A stretch of 64,000 nt of DNA from Umezawaea endophytica (lineage in GTDB: Bacteria; Actinomycetota; Actinomycetes; Mycobacteriales; Pseudonocardiaceae). The notes beneath the pieces are model-generated. The model did no database searches, was not told where the DNA came from, and was given only the letters and a program-made list of their open reading frames with translations. The translations under genes and the position numbers were made by a program. Shown one piece after another: positions 10,830 through 17,738 of the stretch (position 1 is the first letter of the stretch; each line of letters starts with the position of its first letter). The stretch covers positions 19,697 through 83,696 of the forward strand of contig NZ_JANYMP010000040.1 in the NCBI RefSeq assembly GCF_025061645.1. Direction: 5' to 3'.

Positions 10830-12785
10830 TCAGACGGGCACGACGGTGAACCGGTCGTCCTCGGTGATCCCCGGCGGCAGCTTCTCCACCCGGATCGCGG
10901 ACGCCTTGTACTCGGCGGTGCCCGCGATCGGGCAGGTCGCCTCGATGGTGATCGAGTTGACGTCGATCTCGTCCGGGAAGTGGAACGTCATGAACGCCAG
11001 CCCCGGCCTGAGCCCGTCGTCGATCCGGACCGGCGCGACGATCGCGCCGCGTCGTGACGAGATCTGCACCAACTCGTCCTGGCGCACGCCAAGCAGTTCG
11101 GCGTCCTCCTGGCACAGGTCGAGCGTTTCCCCGCGCCGCAGCGGCGACTCGAACCCGCTCGACTGCACACCGGTGTTGTAGGAGTCCAGCCGTCGGCCGG
11201 TGGTGAGCCGCAACGGGAACTCGTCGGAGAGCAGGTCGACCGGCGGGCTGTGGTCCAGCACCGAGAACGGCGCGGGCCGCCCGCGCTTGGCCGGGTCCTC
11301 CTCCCACAGCCGACCGTGCAGGAAGCTCGGCTCGATCGTGTCCTCGCTGTAGCAGGGCCACTGGATCCCACCGAGGTCGGCGAGCCGCTGGTAGGTCATC
11401 CCGGCGTGCATCGGCGAGAGCTGCCGCAGCTCGTCCCACACCTGTTCGGCGCTGGTGTAGTCCCACTCGTCGTGCCCGAGCCTGCGGGCCAGGTCGCAGA
11501 GGATCGCGATGTCGTCCCGCGCTCCTTCGGGCGCTTCGAGTGCTTTGCGCACGCGTTGGACGCGGCGCTCGCTGTTGGTGAAGGTGCCGTCGGTCTCGCA
11601 CCAGGCGGCAGAGGCGGGCAGCACGACGTCCGCGAGCTGCGCGGTCTTGGTGAGGAAGATGTCCTGCACCACCACGTGGTCCAGGTTCGACAGGCGTTTG
11701 CGCGTGTGCTCCGAGTCGGCCTCGGACTGCACCGGGTTCTCGCCGATGATGTACACGCAGGTCATGTCCCCGCGTTCCATCGCCTCCAGCATCTGGGTGA
11801 GGTTCTGGCCCTTGTACGGCGGGATGGTCGAGCCCCACAGCGCGTCGTACTTCGCGCGGACCTCGGGGCTGAGGATGTCCTGGAACCCCGGCAGCCGGTC
11901 CGGGATCGCCCCCATGTCACCACCGCCCTGCACGTTGTTCTGCCCGCGCAACGGGTTCAGGCCCGCCCCGTAGCGGCCGACGTGCCCGCAGAGCAGCGCC
12001 AGGTTGATCAACGACAGCACGTTGTTGGTGCCGTTGTGGTGCTCGGTGATCCCGAGCGTCCACGACATCTGCCCGCGGTCGGCGCGCGCGTAGGCGTGGG
12101 CCAGTTCCCGGATCAGCTCCTTCGGCACCCCGGTGACCTCTTCGGCGACCTCCAGCGTCCACGGCTCGACCGACGCCTTGAACTCGGCGAACCCCTCGGT
12201 CGCCCGCTCGATGAACGCCTCGTTCGCCAACCCGGAGTGGATGATCTCCCGCGCGACGGCGTGCGCCAACGGGATGTCCGTGCCCACGTGCAGTTGGAGC
12301 CACCGGTGCCCCCACTTCGCGGTGCTCGTCTTCCGCGGGTCGACCACGAAGAGCTTCGCCCCCTTGTGCACCGCTTTCAGCACGTGCTGGAAGAAGATCG
12401 GGTGCGCTTCCCGCGCGTTAGACCCCCACAGCACCACCACGTCGGCGTCCTCGATCTCCCGGTACGACGACGTCCCACCACCGCTGTCGAACACACGGGC
12501 CAACCCGGCGACGCTGGGCGCGTGACAGGTGCGGTTGCAGGAGTCCACGTTGTTGGTCCCGATCACCGCACGGGTGAACTTCTGCGCCACGTAGTTCATC
12601 TCATTGGTGGCCCGCGCACACGAGAACATCCCGAACGCGTCCGGCCCCTTCGCAGCGACGTTCCGCCGAAACCCCTCAGCCGCCCGCTCCAACGCCTCTT
12701 CCCAACCGGCAGGCCTCAACACCCCGTGCTCCCGCACCAACGGCTCGACCAGTCGCACGTAGGGCTCACTCTTCCTGCGCCTCAT
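10830..12785 (-). CDS. Formate dehydrogenase catalytic subunit, cysteine type, lacking the N-terminal Fe-S domain
   Basis: 651 residues from the ATG with GGAGG upstream; a GTG six codons earlier is possible. It is the molybdopterin domain of a formate dehydrogenase. The active-site motif NRTCHAPSVAGL puts cysteine at about residue 87, where E. coli FdhF has selenocysteine, with the RxCH pattern retained. Cofactor-binding stretches follow (VVLWGSNAREAHP, GITEHHNGTNNVLSLINLAL, GQNNVQGGGDMG), then the C-terminal MopB/aspartate-decarboxylase-like domain. The protein starts after the point where a [4Fe-4S] motif normally stands; that motif is encoded two genes downstream. First gene of the operon, 36 bases from a palindromic operator candidate. 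It needs a molybdenum or tungsten cofactor and FdhD (26852-27691). Confidence 0.95.
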   Translation of the reverse strand: MRRRKSEPYVRLVEPLVREHGVLRPAGWEEALERAAEGFRRNVAAKGPDAFGMFSCARATNEMNYVAQKFTRAVIGTNNVDSCNRTCHAPSVAGLARVFDSGGGTSSYREIEDADVVVLWGSNAREAHPIFFQHVLKAVHKGAKLFVVDPRKTSTAKWGHRWLQLHVGTDIPLAHAVAREIIHSGLANEAFIERATEGFAEFKASVEPWTLEVAEEVTGVPKELIRELAHAYARADRGQMSWTLGITEHHNGTNNVLSLINLALLCGHVGRYGAGLNPLRGQNNVQGGGDMGAIPDRLPGFQDILSPEVRAKYDALWGSTIPPYKGQNLTQMLEAMERGDMTCVYIIGENPVQSEADSEHTRKRLSNLDHVVVQDIFLTKTAQLADVVLPASAAWCETDGTFTNSERRVQRVRKALEAPEGARDDIAILCDLARRLGHDEWDYTSAEQVWDELRQLSPMHAGMTYQRLADLGGIQWPCYSEDTIEPSFLHGRLWEEDPAKRGRPAPFSVLDHSPPVDLLSDEFPLRLTTGRRLDSYNTGVQSSGFESPLRRGETLDLCQEDAELLGVRQDELVQISSRRGAIVAPVRIDDGLRPGLAFMTFHFPDEIDVNSITIEATCPIAGTAEYKASAIRVEKLPPGITEDDRFTVVPV

Positions 12786-12815
12786 CGGCAGACCTCCACA
12801 CACGTCGCTGATCGT

Positions 12816-12836
12816 CGACTGTATGCAACATACGTT
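12816..12836. promoter_or_regulatory. Candidate GntR operator upstream of the formate dehydrogenase operon
   Basis: GTATG-CAA-CATAC at 12821-12833 is a perfect inverted repeat. On the minus strand the region also reads TTGCATACAGT, the left part of the sites at 14593, 24564 and 29448. It lies 36 bases upstream of the catalytic-subunit ATG, a position suited to repression or induction control. Assignment to the GntR protein at 14784 is inferred from motif sharing. Confidence 0.55.
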
Positions 12837-13580
12837 ATTCGAGTGATCGCGGGAAGGGAAGGGGGAAGGGCGGTGAAGGCTGGCCGGGTGGGCGGAATCT
12901 GGGCGAAACCGGAGGGTGGGGTCGGGGTTGGGCCGGGGCTGGGGTTAGCAGGTGGCGCTGAGTCGGACCATGGGGCTGGCGCTAGAAGGTGGCACCGAGT
13001 TGGGCCAAGGGGTTAGGACTGGCACGTGGCACCAAGTCGGGCCAAGGGGTCGGGGCTAGAAGGTGGCGCCAAGTCGGACCAAAGGGCTGGGGCTAGAAGG
13101 TGGCACCGAGGCCAGCCTCAGGGGGGTGGGGCAAGAACTGCTGCCGGGCCACCAACGCAACCAAAGCCAGAACCAACCAATGACCCACCACCACACCACA
13201 GCCACGACAACGCTCGCCCCACCCGACAACCACCTCACACCCAACAACCACCAACACCCGCGCCACCGACCAACCGCCGACACCGCGCCTCAGCCACTCG
13301 CCCCCGCCGCACCACCGACCAACCGCACCGCAGACGCCACGCCCCAACCACTCCACCGCCGCATCACCAACCAACCGTCTGAAACCAGACCCAGCCACCT
13401 GCCTGCCGCGCCACCGACCGGCAGGCACCCCTCTCCCCCGCCACCCCTCTCCCCCGCCACCCTGCCCTGCCGCCCTGCCCTGCCCTCAGCCCGTTCGCGG
13501 ATGTTCCGCCCGCCAAGGCACCTTCCCGCCCTGACGAGCGAAACCACCCACCGAGGCACGTGCCCCACGGTGCGAATCCC
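12837..13580. other. 744-bp intergenic region, strand-asymmetric and repetitive, no gene seen
   Basis: Between the start of the formate dehydrogenase operon and the 3' end of the PanE-like gene. The first third is G-rich on the plus strand and holds a 37-bp tandem repeat. The rest (about 13130-13560) is almost free of G on the plus strand and made of ACC/CAC-like words. Open frames here have proline/threonine/arginine-only composition and no plausible start signal, so I call no gene. Confidence 0.7.
12951..13115. repeat. 37-bp tandem repeat, four full copies plus a partial fifth
   Basis: Copies begin at 12951, 12988, 13025, 13062 and 13099, each opening with (G/C)GTGGC(A/G)C(C/T). The spacing is exactly 37 bases each time and the copies differ by scattered substitutions. 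No ORF runs through the array convincingly, and there is no constant spacer, so it is a minisatellite and not a CRISPR array. Confidence 0.85.
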
Positions 13581-14570
13581 TCAAGCCGTAGGCACCACAG
13601 CGGCCGTGGTGCGGTTCAGCAGGTCGATCGCCGCGTACACGTTCCGCAACGCAGGCGCCGGAATCCGGGTCAGGTCGGCGATTTCCACCACCGCGCCGAT
13701 GATCGCGTCGATCTCGAGCGTCTTCCCGGCCTCCAGGTCCTGCAACATCGACGTCTTGTGGTGCCCCACCCGCTGCGCCCCGTCGATCCGCTTCTCGATG
13801 GACATCTCGGGGTTGCTCCCGGCGGCGCGGGCGATGGCCACGGTCTCGGCCATCATGTCGGCGACCAACCGGCGGGTGTCCTGGTGCGCGCAGATCTCCG
13901 CCATCGTCGCCCTGGTCAACGCGCTCAACGGGTTGAACGCCACGTTCCCCATCAGCTTGATCCAGATGTCATCCCTCAGGTTGGACTCCACCGGGCACTT
14001 CAGCCCGCCCGCGACCATCGCCTCGCTGAGCGCCAGGCACCGGTCCGACACCCCGCCGCCGGGCTCCCCGATGGAGAACCGGGTGCCCTCCAGGTGCCGG
14101 ATGACGCCGGGGGCCTCGATCTCGGTGGAGCAGTACACGACGCAGCCGATCGCCCGACGGGTGTCGAGCACCGCGCTGACCGCCCCTCCCGGATCCACCG
14201 CCTCGATCCGCCGCCCCTCCAGCGGATGCCCCGTCAGCCCGTGGAAGTACCACCAGGGAATCCCGTTCTGCGCCGCGATCACCGACGTGTCCGGACCGAG
14301 CAGCGGCTTCAGCAACGGCCCGGCCGACGCGTACGAATGCGCCTTCAACCCGAGGAACACGTGGTCGACCTCCCCAACCTCCTCCGGATCGTCGGTGGCG
14401 TGCGGGTGTTCGGTGAAGTCCCCCCGCGGACTGAGCACCCGCACCCCGCGCGCCCGCAGCGCTTCCAGGTGCGGCCCCCGTGCCACCAGGTGGACCTCGA
14501 CTCCAGCGCGATGCAGGGCAGCGCCCACATAGGCGCCGATCGCTCCTGCTCCGAGAACGGCGACTCTCAT
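13581..14570 (-). CDS. 2-dehydropantoate 2-reductase family protein, candidate oxalyl-CoA reductase
   Basis: 329 residues, full length for the PanE/ApbA family. The N terminus has the Rossmann motif VLGAGAIGAYVG (residues about 5-16) and VARG (about 30-33), suited to NADPH. The segment QNGIPWWYFHGL and the C-terminal helical domain (NPLSALTRATM, GHHKTSMLQDLEAGKTLEID with the conserved Lys/Glu) complete the fold. True pantothenate reductases are rarely found among oxalate genes. In Methylobacterium extorquens the PanE homologue PanE2 reduces oxalyl-CoA to glyoxylate, so by context this enzyme may do the same. It is divergent from the GntR gene with two operator candidates between them. Confidence 0.9.
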   Translation of the reverse strand: MRVAVLGAGAIGAYVGAALHRAGVEVHLVARGPHLEALRARGVRVLSPRGDFTEHPHATDDPEEVGEVDHVFLGLKAHSYASAGPLLKPLLGPDTSVIAAQNGIPWWYFHGLTGHPLEGRRIEAVDPGGAVSAVLDTRRAIGCVVYCSTEIEAPGVIRHLEGTRFSIGEPGGGVSDRCLALSEAMVAGGLKCPVESNLRDDIWIKLMGNVAFNPLSALTRATMAEICAHQDTRRLVADMMAETVAIARAAGSNPEMSIEKRIDGAQRVGHHKTSMLQDLEAGKTLEIDAIIGAVVEIADLTRIPAPALRNVYAAIDLLNRTTAAVVPTA

Positions 14571-14592
14571 GTCCTGCCTCATCTCTGCGTGA

Positions 14593-14611
14593 TTGCATAC
14601 AGTATACTGAA
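14593..14611. promoter_or_regulatory. Candidate GntR operator upstream of the PanE-like gene
   Basis: TTGCATACAGTATACTGAA contains GCATAC-A-GTATAC, a near-palindrome with a one-base centre. It lies 23 bases upstream of the PanE-like start and shares TTGCATAC and GTATxCTGAA with the sites at 14728 and 15582. Confidence 0.6.
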
Positions 14612-14727
14612 TAACCTGGACAACACCAGGCCATCGCGCACGAAACGCAATCGGGTGATTACCCAGAGTCCGACATCGGCGACAATTGACCCGGTTGACG
14701 ATCAACGTGACGTACCGCACCTGAACT

Positions 14728-14753
14728 TTGCATACAACAACCTGTATGCTGAA
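14728..14753. promoter_or_regulatory. Candidate GntR operator upstream of gntR (autoregulation)
   Basis: TTGCATAC, eight bases, then GTATGCTGAAA. GCATAC and GTATGC form a perfect 6-bp inverted repeat (14730-14735 and 14744-14749), ending 34 bases before the regulator's ATG. The eight-base spacing differs from the one-base centre of the sites at 14593, 24564 and 29448. Confidence 0.6.
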
Positions 14754-14783
14754 ACCATTCATCCGACGAGCGAGGAGGTGGCC

Positions 14784-15518
14784 ATGAACCAGCCGACACC
14801 GTTCCCCGGCGACGTGACCACCGGACGCCGCGGTTCGCGAGCCGCGTTGAGCGGCGCCGCGGCCAAGCGCGTGGAGCGACCGGCACCGCTGCGCCAGGCG
14901 GTGTACGAGGCGCTGATCGACCTGATCGTGAACCGCACCCTCCAGCCCGGCCAACACCTGGTCGAGGTGGAGCTGGCCGAGTACCTCGGGGTCAGCAGGC
15001 AGCCGGTGCGCGAGGCGCTCCAACGCCTCCAGACCGAGGGCTGGGTCGACCTGCGGCCCGCGCAGGGCGCGTTCGTGCACATGCCGACCGAGGAAGAGGC
15101 CGACCAGCTCCTCAGCGTCCGCGCGGTGCTGGAGACGCACTCGGCCCGCCTCGCGGCGGAACGCGCCGAGGAAGCCGACGTCGACCACCTGTGGGAACTC
15201 CAGGCGAGGGGCCAGGCCGCCGTCGAGGTCAACGACATCGACGGCGTCGTGGCCGCCAACGCCGCACTGCACGCGTTCGTCACCAAACTGTCCGGCAACA
15301 CCGTGCTCGCCGAGATGATCGGCATGGTCGACCGCCGCGTGCGGTGGTACTACACGCCGATCGCGGGCAGGCGCGGCGCGGACTCCTGGATCGAGCACGC
15401 CGACCTGATCCGGGCCATCTCCGCGAAGGACGTCGAACTCGCGGGCACGATCATGACCCAGCACACCGACCGGACCCGGCAGGCGTACCACGACCGGCCT
15501 CGGGGCGATCGGGCGTAA
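14784..15518 (+). CDS. GntR-family transcriptional regulator (FadR/FCD type), probable oxalate regulator
   Basis: 244 residues. The ATG follows the strong ribosome site GAGGAGGTG. After a 35-residue disordered leader comes the winged helix-turn-helix (LRQAVYEALIDLIVNRTLQPGQHLVEVELA, with recognition-helix region YLGVSRQPVREALQRL). The FCD ligand-binding domain runs from about residue 110 to 235; its histidines (LHAFVTKL, EHADLI, TQHTDR) probably bind a metal ion and an organic acid. FCD regulators commonly sense carboxylic acids, so oxalate, oxalyl-CoA or glyoxylate is a plausible effector. Related palindromes lie upstream of this gene and of five other units, suggesting that it controls the block. 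Confidence 0.93.
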   Translation: MNQPTPFPGDVTTGRRGSRAALSGAAAKRVERPAPLRQAVYEALIDLIVNRTLQPGQHLVEVELAEYLGVSRQPVREALQRLQTEGWVDLRPAQGAFVHMPTEEEADQLLSVRAVLETHSARLAAERAEEADVDHLWELQARGQAAVEVNDIDGVVAANAALHAFVTKLSGNTVLAEMIGMVDRRVRWYYTPIAGRRGADSWIEHADLIRAISAKDVELAGTIMTQHTDRTRQAYHDRPRGDRA

Positions 15519-15581
15519 CAACAGCGGTGGCACCAGCACCTACCTCCACGAGGGCGGTGATGGTCACCACTACCGCCCACA

Positions 15582-15607
15582 TTGCATACGAAAGCCTGTA
15601 TTCTGAA
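15582..15607. promoter_or_regulatory. Candidate GntR operator upstream of the 61-residue protein
   Basis: TTGCATAC, eight bases, GTATTCTGAAT: almost the same layout as the site at 14728, with GCATAC at 15584-15589 and GTATTC at 15598-15603. It is 140 bases upstream of the ATG at 15744 and 64 bases after the gntR stop, so the small gene probably has its own promoter and a leader. Confidence 0.6.
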
Positions 15608-15743
15608 TCCATCAGGGCAGGGTCAGCGTCGACCCGAGGAGCCCCCACCCGGCACGTCAGGCCTGGAAGGGCCATCGTTGACGGGAGGGCGCGCACCCGA
15701 AACCAACCGTCCACAGTGGACGGATCACAGTGAGGAGAAGATC

Positions 15744-15929
15744 ATGGGAAACCGGTTCACCGAAGCGTTCCGCCGTCCGCGCGGGTTCTCCGCCGACGGC
15801 CGCGTGCTGGGTCTCGGCCTGGCGACCGCCATGGAGGCGCAGCGCCGCAAGGACGAGTCCGTCACCGACGTCGAGGACTACCTCCGCGAGACCGCCGCGA
15901 AGGACCAGGGCAGCTCGGCGATGCACTGA
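15744..15929 (+). CDS. Small protein of unknown function, 61 residues
   Basis: The ATG follows GAGGAGA at the correct distance. The product (MGNRFTEAFRRPRGF...) is charged, predicted helical and soluble, with a glycine/alanine segment VLGLGLATAM in the middle and an acidic helix TDVEDYLRET; no cysteines, no signal peptide. I do not recognise a family. It is preceded by an operator-like site nearly identical to that of gntR, so it is probably made under the same conditions as the oxalate genes. Codon use agrees with its neighbours, which supports it as real. Confidence 0.65.
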   Translation: MGNRFTEAFRRPRGFSADGRVLGLGLATAMEAQRRKDESVTDVEDYLRETAAKDQGSSAMH

Positions 15930-16110
15930 CACCGCGTCCACGAGCACCAGGGCAGCCAAGACGGCCGAGGCGGCTCAGCGGTTCGGCGCAGAACAGCCAC
16001 GACGGTTCAGCACAGAGCCCCCGCGACCACCACCGCCGCCGCGGCGGTTCGGCACCGCGGCGGGCAGGGTCGGCGGTGGCGCGGCAGCCGGGCGGTGCGG
16101 TACCGGCACC

Positions 16111-16138
16111 GCCTCCGCGCCGGGTGGGGCGCGGAGGC
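16111..16138. terminator. Bidirectional terminator hairpin
   Basis: An 11-bp perfect stem (GCCTCCGCGCC and its complement) with a six-base loop between the convergent 61-residue gene and terC. The rest of 15930-16202 is GC-rich, with CCG-repeat-like stretches and no gene. Confidence 0.65.
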
Positions 16139-16202
16139 AGGCTTGCACGTCCGGTGGAAGAACAGCCGGGTGGTGGACTGAGCGGCACCACCCGACCGTC
16201 CG

Positions 16203-17189
16203 TCATCCTCCGCTCCGCGACTCCGCTTCCCTCATCACGGCCGCGGCGCGACGTCGGGTCCCGACGAGGCTCGCGACCGTGGTGACCAGCAGGGTCACGA
16301 CGATCACGCCGAGGGACAGCGTGATCGGCACCTCCGGCGCCCACGGGACGCCGTGGTGGTGCAGGGCCTCGAAGATCAGCTTGAGGCCGATGAACGCGAG
16401 CACGAAGGCCAAGCCCTTGCTCAGGTAGATGAGCCGGTCGAGCAGCCCGCCCACGAGGAAGAAGAGCTGGCGCAGCCCCATGAGGGCGAACGCGTTGGCC
16501 GTGAACACCAGGTACGGCTCCTTGGTGAGCCCGAAGATCGCCGGGATCGAGTCGACGGCGAACAGCAGGTCCGTGGTGCCGACCGCGACCATCACGATCA
16601 GCATCGGCGTGACGACCCGCCGCCCACCGACGCGGGTGGTGATCGCCGCGCCGCGGTAGCCGTCCGAGGTCGGCACCACCCGCCGCACCAGGCGCAGCGC
16701 CGCGTTCTCGGAGAACTCGGCCTCGCCAGACGACTCGTCCTGCCTCAGCAGCTTCCACGCCGTGAACACGAGGAAGGCGCCGAAGACGTAGAAGAGCCAG
16801 TCGAACCGGGAGATCGCGCTCGCTCCCGCCACGATGAAGACCGCCCGCAGCGCCAGCGCCAGCACGATGCCGACGAGCAGCACCTTCTGCCGGTACTCGC
16901 GCGGCACGGCGAACCTGGACATGATCAGCACGAACACGAACAGGTTGTCGACGCTGAGCGAGTACTCCGTGATCCAGCCCGCGAAGAACTCCCCGCCGTA
17001 CCGACCGCCCGCGAACAGCGTGACCCCGAGGCCGAAGACGACGGCCAGCGACACGTAGCCGAGCACCCACAGCAGTGATTCCCGGAACGAGGGGTCGCGC
17101 GGATTCCGTGCCACGAGCCAGAAGTCGAACGCGATCACGGCCACGAGCCCGCCGATGGTCGCCAGCCACACCCAGGTGTGCAGGTCCAT
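16203..17189 (-). CDS. TerC family membrane protein (Alx/TerC type, probable metal exporter)
   Basis: 328 residues. The ATG is preferred because GGAAAGG lies seven bases upstream; a TTG two codons earlier is also in frame. About seven to nine membrane helices are predicted. Two family motifs in membrane segments are intact: EYSLSVDNLFVFVLIM (about residue 75) and LLFAVDSIPAIFGLT (about residue 200), whose acidic residues are proposed metal ligands. Members export manganese or protect membrane proteins during metal loading. It is the last gene of the oxc-frc operon, starting two bases after the preceding stop, which suggests a link between metal handling and oxalate use. Confidence 0.92.
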   Translation of the reverse strand: MDLHTWVWLATIGGLVAVIAFDFWLVARNPRDPSFRESLLWVLGYVSLAVVFGLGVTLFAGGRYGGEFFAGWITEYSLSVDNLFVFVLIMSRFAVPREYRQKVLLVGIVLALALRAVFIVAGASAISRFDWLFYVFGAFLVFTAWKLLRQDESSGEAEFSENAALRLVRRVVPTSDGYRGAAITTRVGGRRVVTPMLIVMVAVGTTDLLFAVDSIPAIFGLTKEPYLVFTANAFALMGLRQLFFLVGGLLDRLIYLSKGLAFVLAFIGLKLIFEALHHHGVPWAPEVPITLSLGVIVVTLLVTTVASLVGTRRRAAAVMREAESRSGG

Positions 17190-17191
17190 GC

Positions 17192-17737
17192 TCAAGCCTT
17201 TCCGGCGCGGGACGGATGTCGGGACCGCCTGCGCTCACGGGCTTCCGCCAACGCCGCCGCGTGCGCGACGTACCGCTCGAACAGCTCGGCTGCCGCTGGG
17301 TTACCCGTTCGCACGCGCCTCATCCACCCCGGCGCGATCCGCTCGTGCAGCCAGAGGAACCCGATGGCCCAGCCGACGCTCACCATCGCCTGGTACGCCA
17401 GGAACCCGAGCAGGTCGGACGGCAGACCCGGTGCGCCGCCGAGGATCCACCCGGACAGCACCTCGTGCGCCAGTCGCGCCAACGGGAAGCCGACGAACCA
17501 GAACAGCGCGGCGGGTGCGAAGACCCCGATCCGGACCTTCCCCGATCCGACCAGCACGCCGTAGATCCCGCCGAGCACGGCCAGCGGCACGCCGAGGGTC
17601 AGCGCGGTGACCATCGCCCACCCCGGTGGCTGCCCCACCACCAGCGCCAGCGCGCCCGCCACGAAGCCCGCCGTCATGCCGACGACCGCGCCGGGCACGG
17701 CCAGTTCGCCGAGTCGTCTCACCTGTGCGATGGCCAT
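17192..17737 (-). CDS. Hypothetical integral membrane protein
   Basis: 181 residues. ATG (MAIAQVRRLGELAVPGAVVG) one base after the upstream transporter stop. Four hydrophobic segments are visible: VPGAVVGMTAGFVAGALALV, MVTALTLGVPLAVLGGIYGV, IGVFAPAALFWFVGFPLARL and LLGFLAYQAMVSVGWAIGFL. An arginine-rich cytoplasmic tail of about 45 residues follows. No family is recognised. Its place between the Nramp-like carrier and TerC suggests an accessory role for one of them. Confidence 0.75.
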   Translation of the reverse strand: MAIAQVRRLGELAVPGAVVGMTAGFVAGALALVVGQPPGWAMVTALTLGVPLAVLGGIYGVLVGSGKVRIGVFAPAALFWFVGFPLARLAHEVLSGWILGGAPGLPSDLLGFLAYQAMVSVGWAIGFLWLHERIAPGWMRRVRTGNPAAAELFERYVAHAAALAEARERRRSRHPSRAGKA

Positions 17738-17738
17738 G

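Noticed and set aside
12951..13115. Possible CRISPR array
   Set aside because: The repeat units are directly adjacent and diverged along their full length. There are no unique spacers, and no cas genes lie nearby.
13130..13560. Protein-coding frames in the C-rich stretch
   Set aside because: Products are Pro/Thr/Arg/His-only low-complexity sequence in all three frames, with no start signal and no codon bias.
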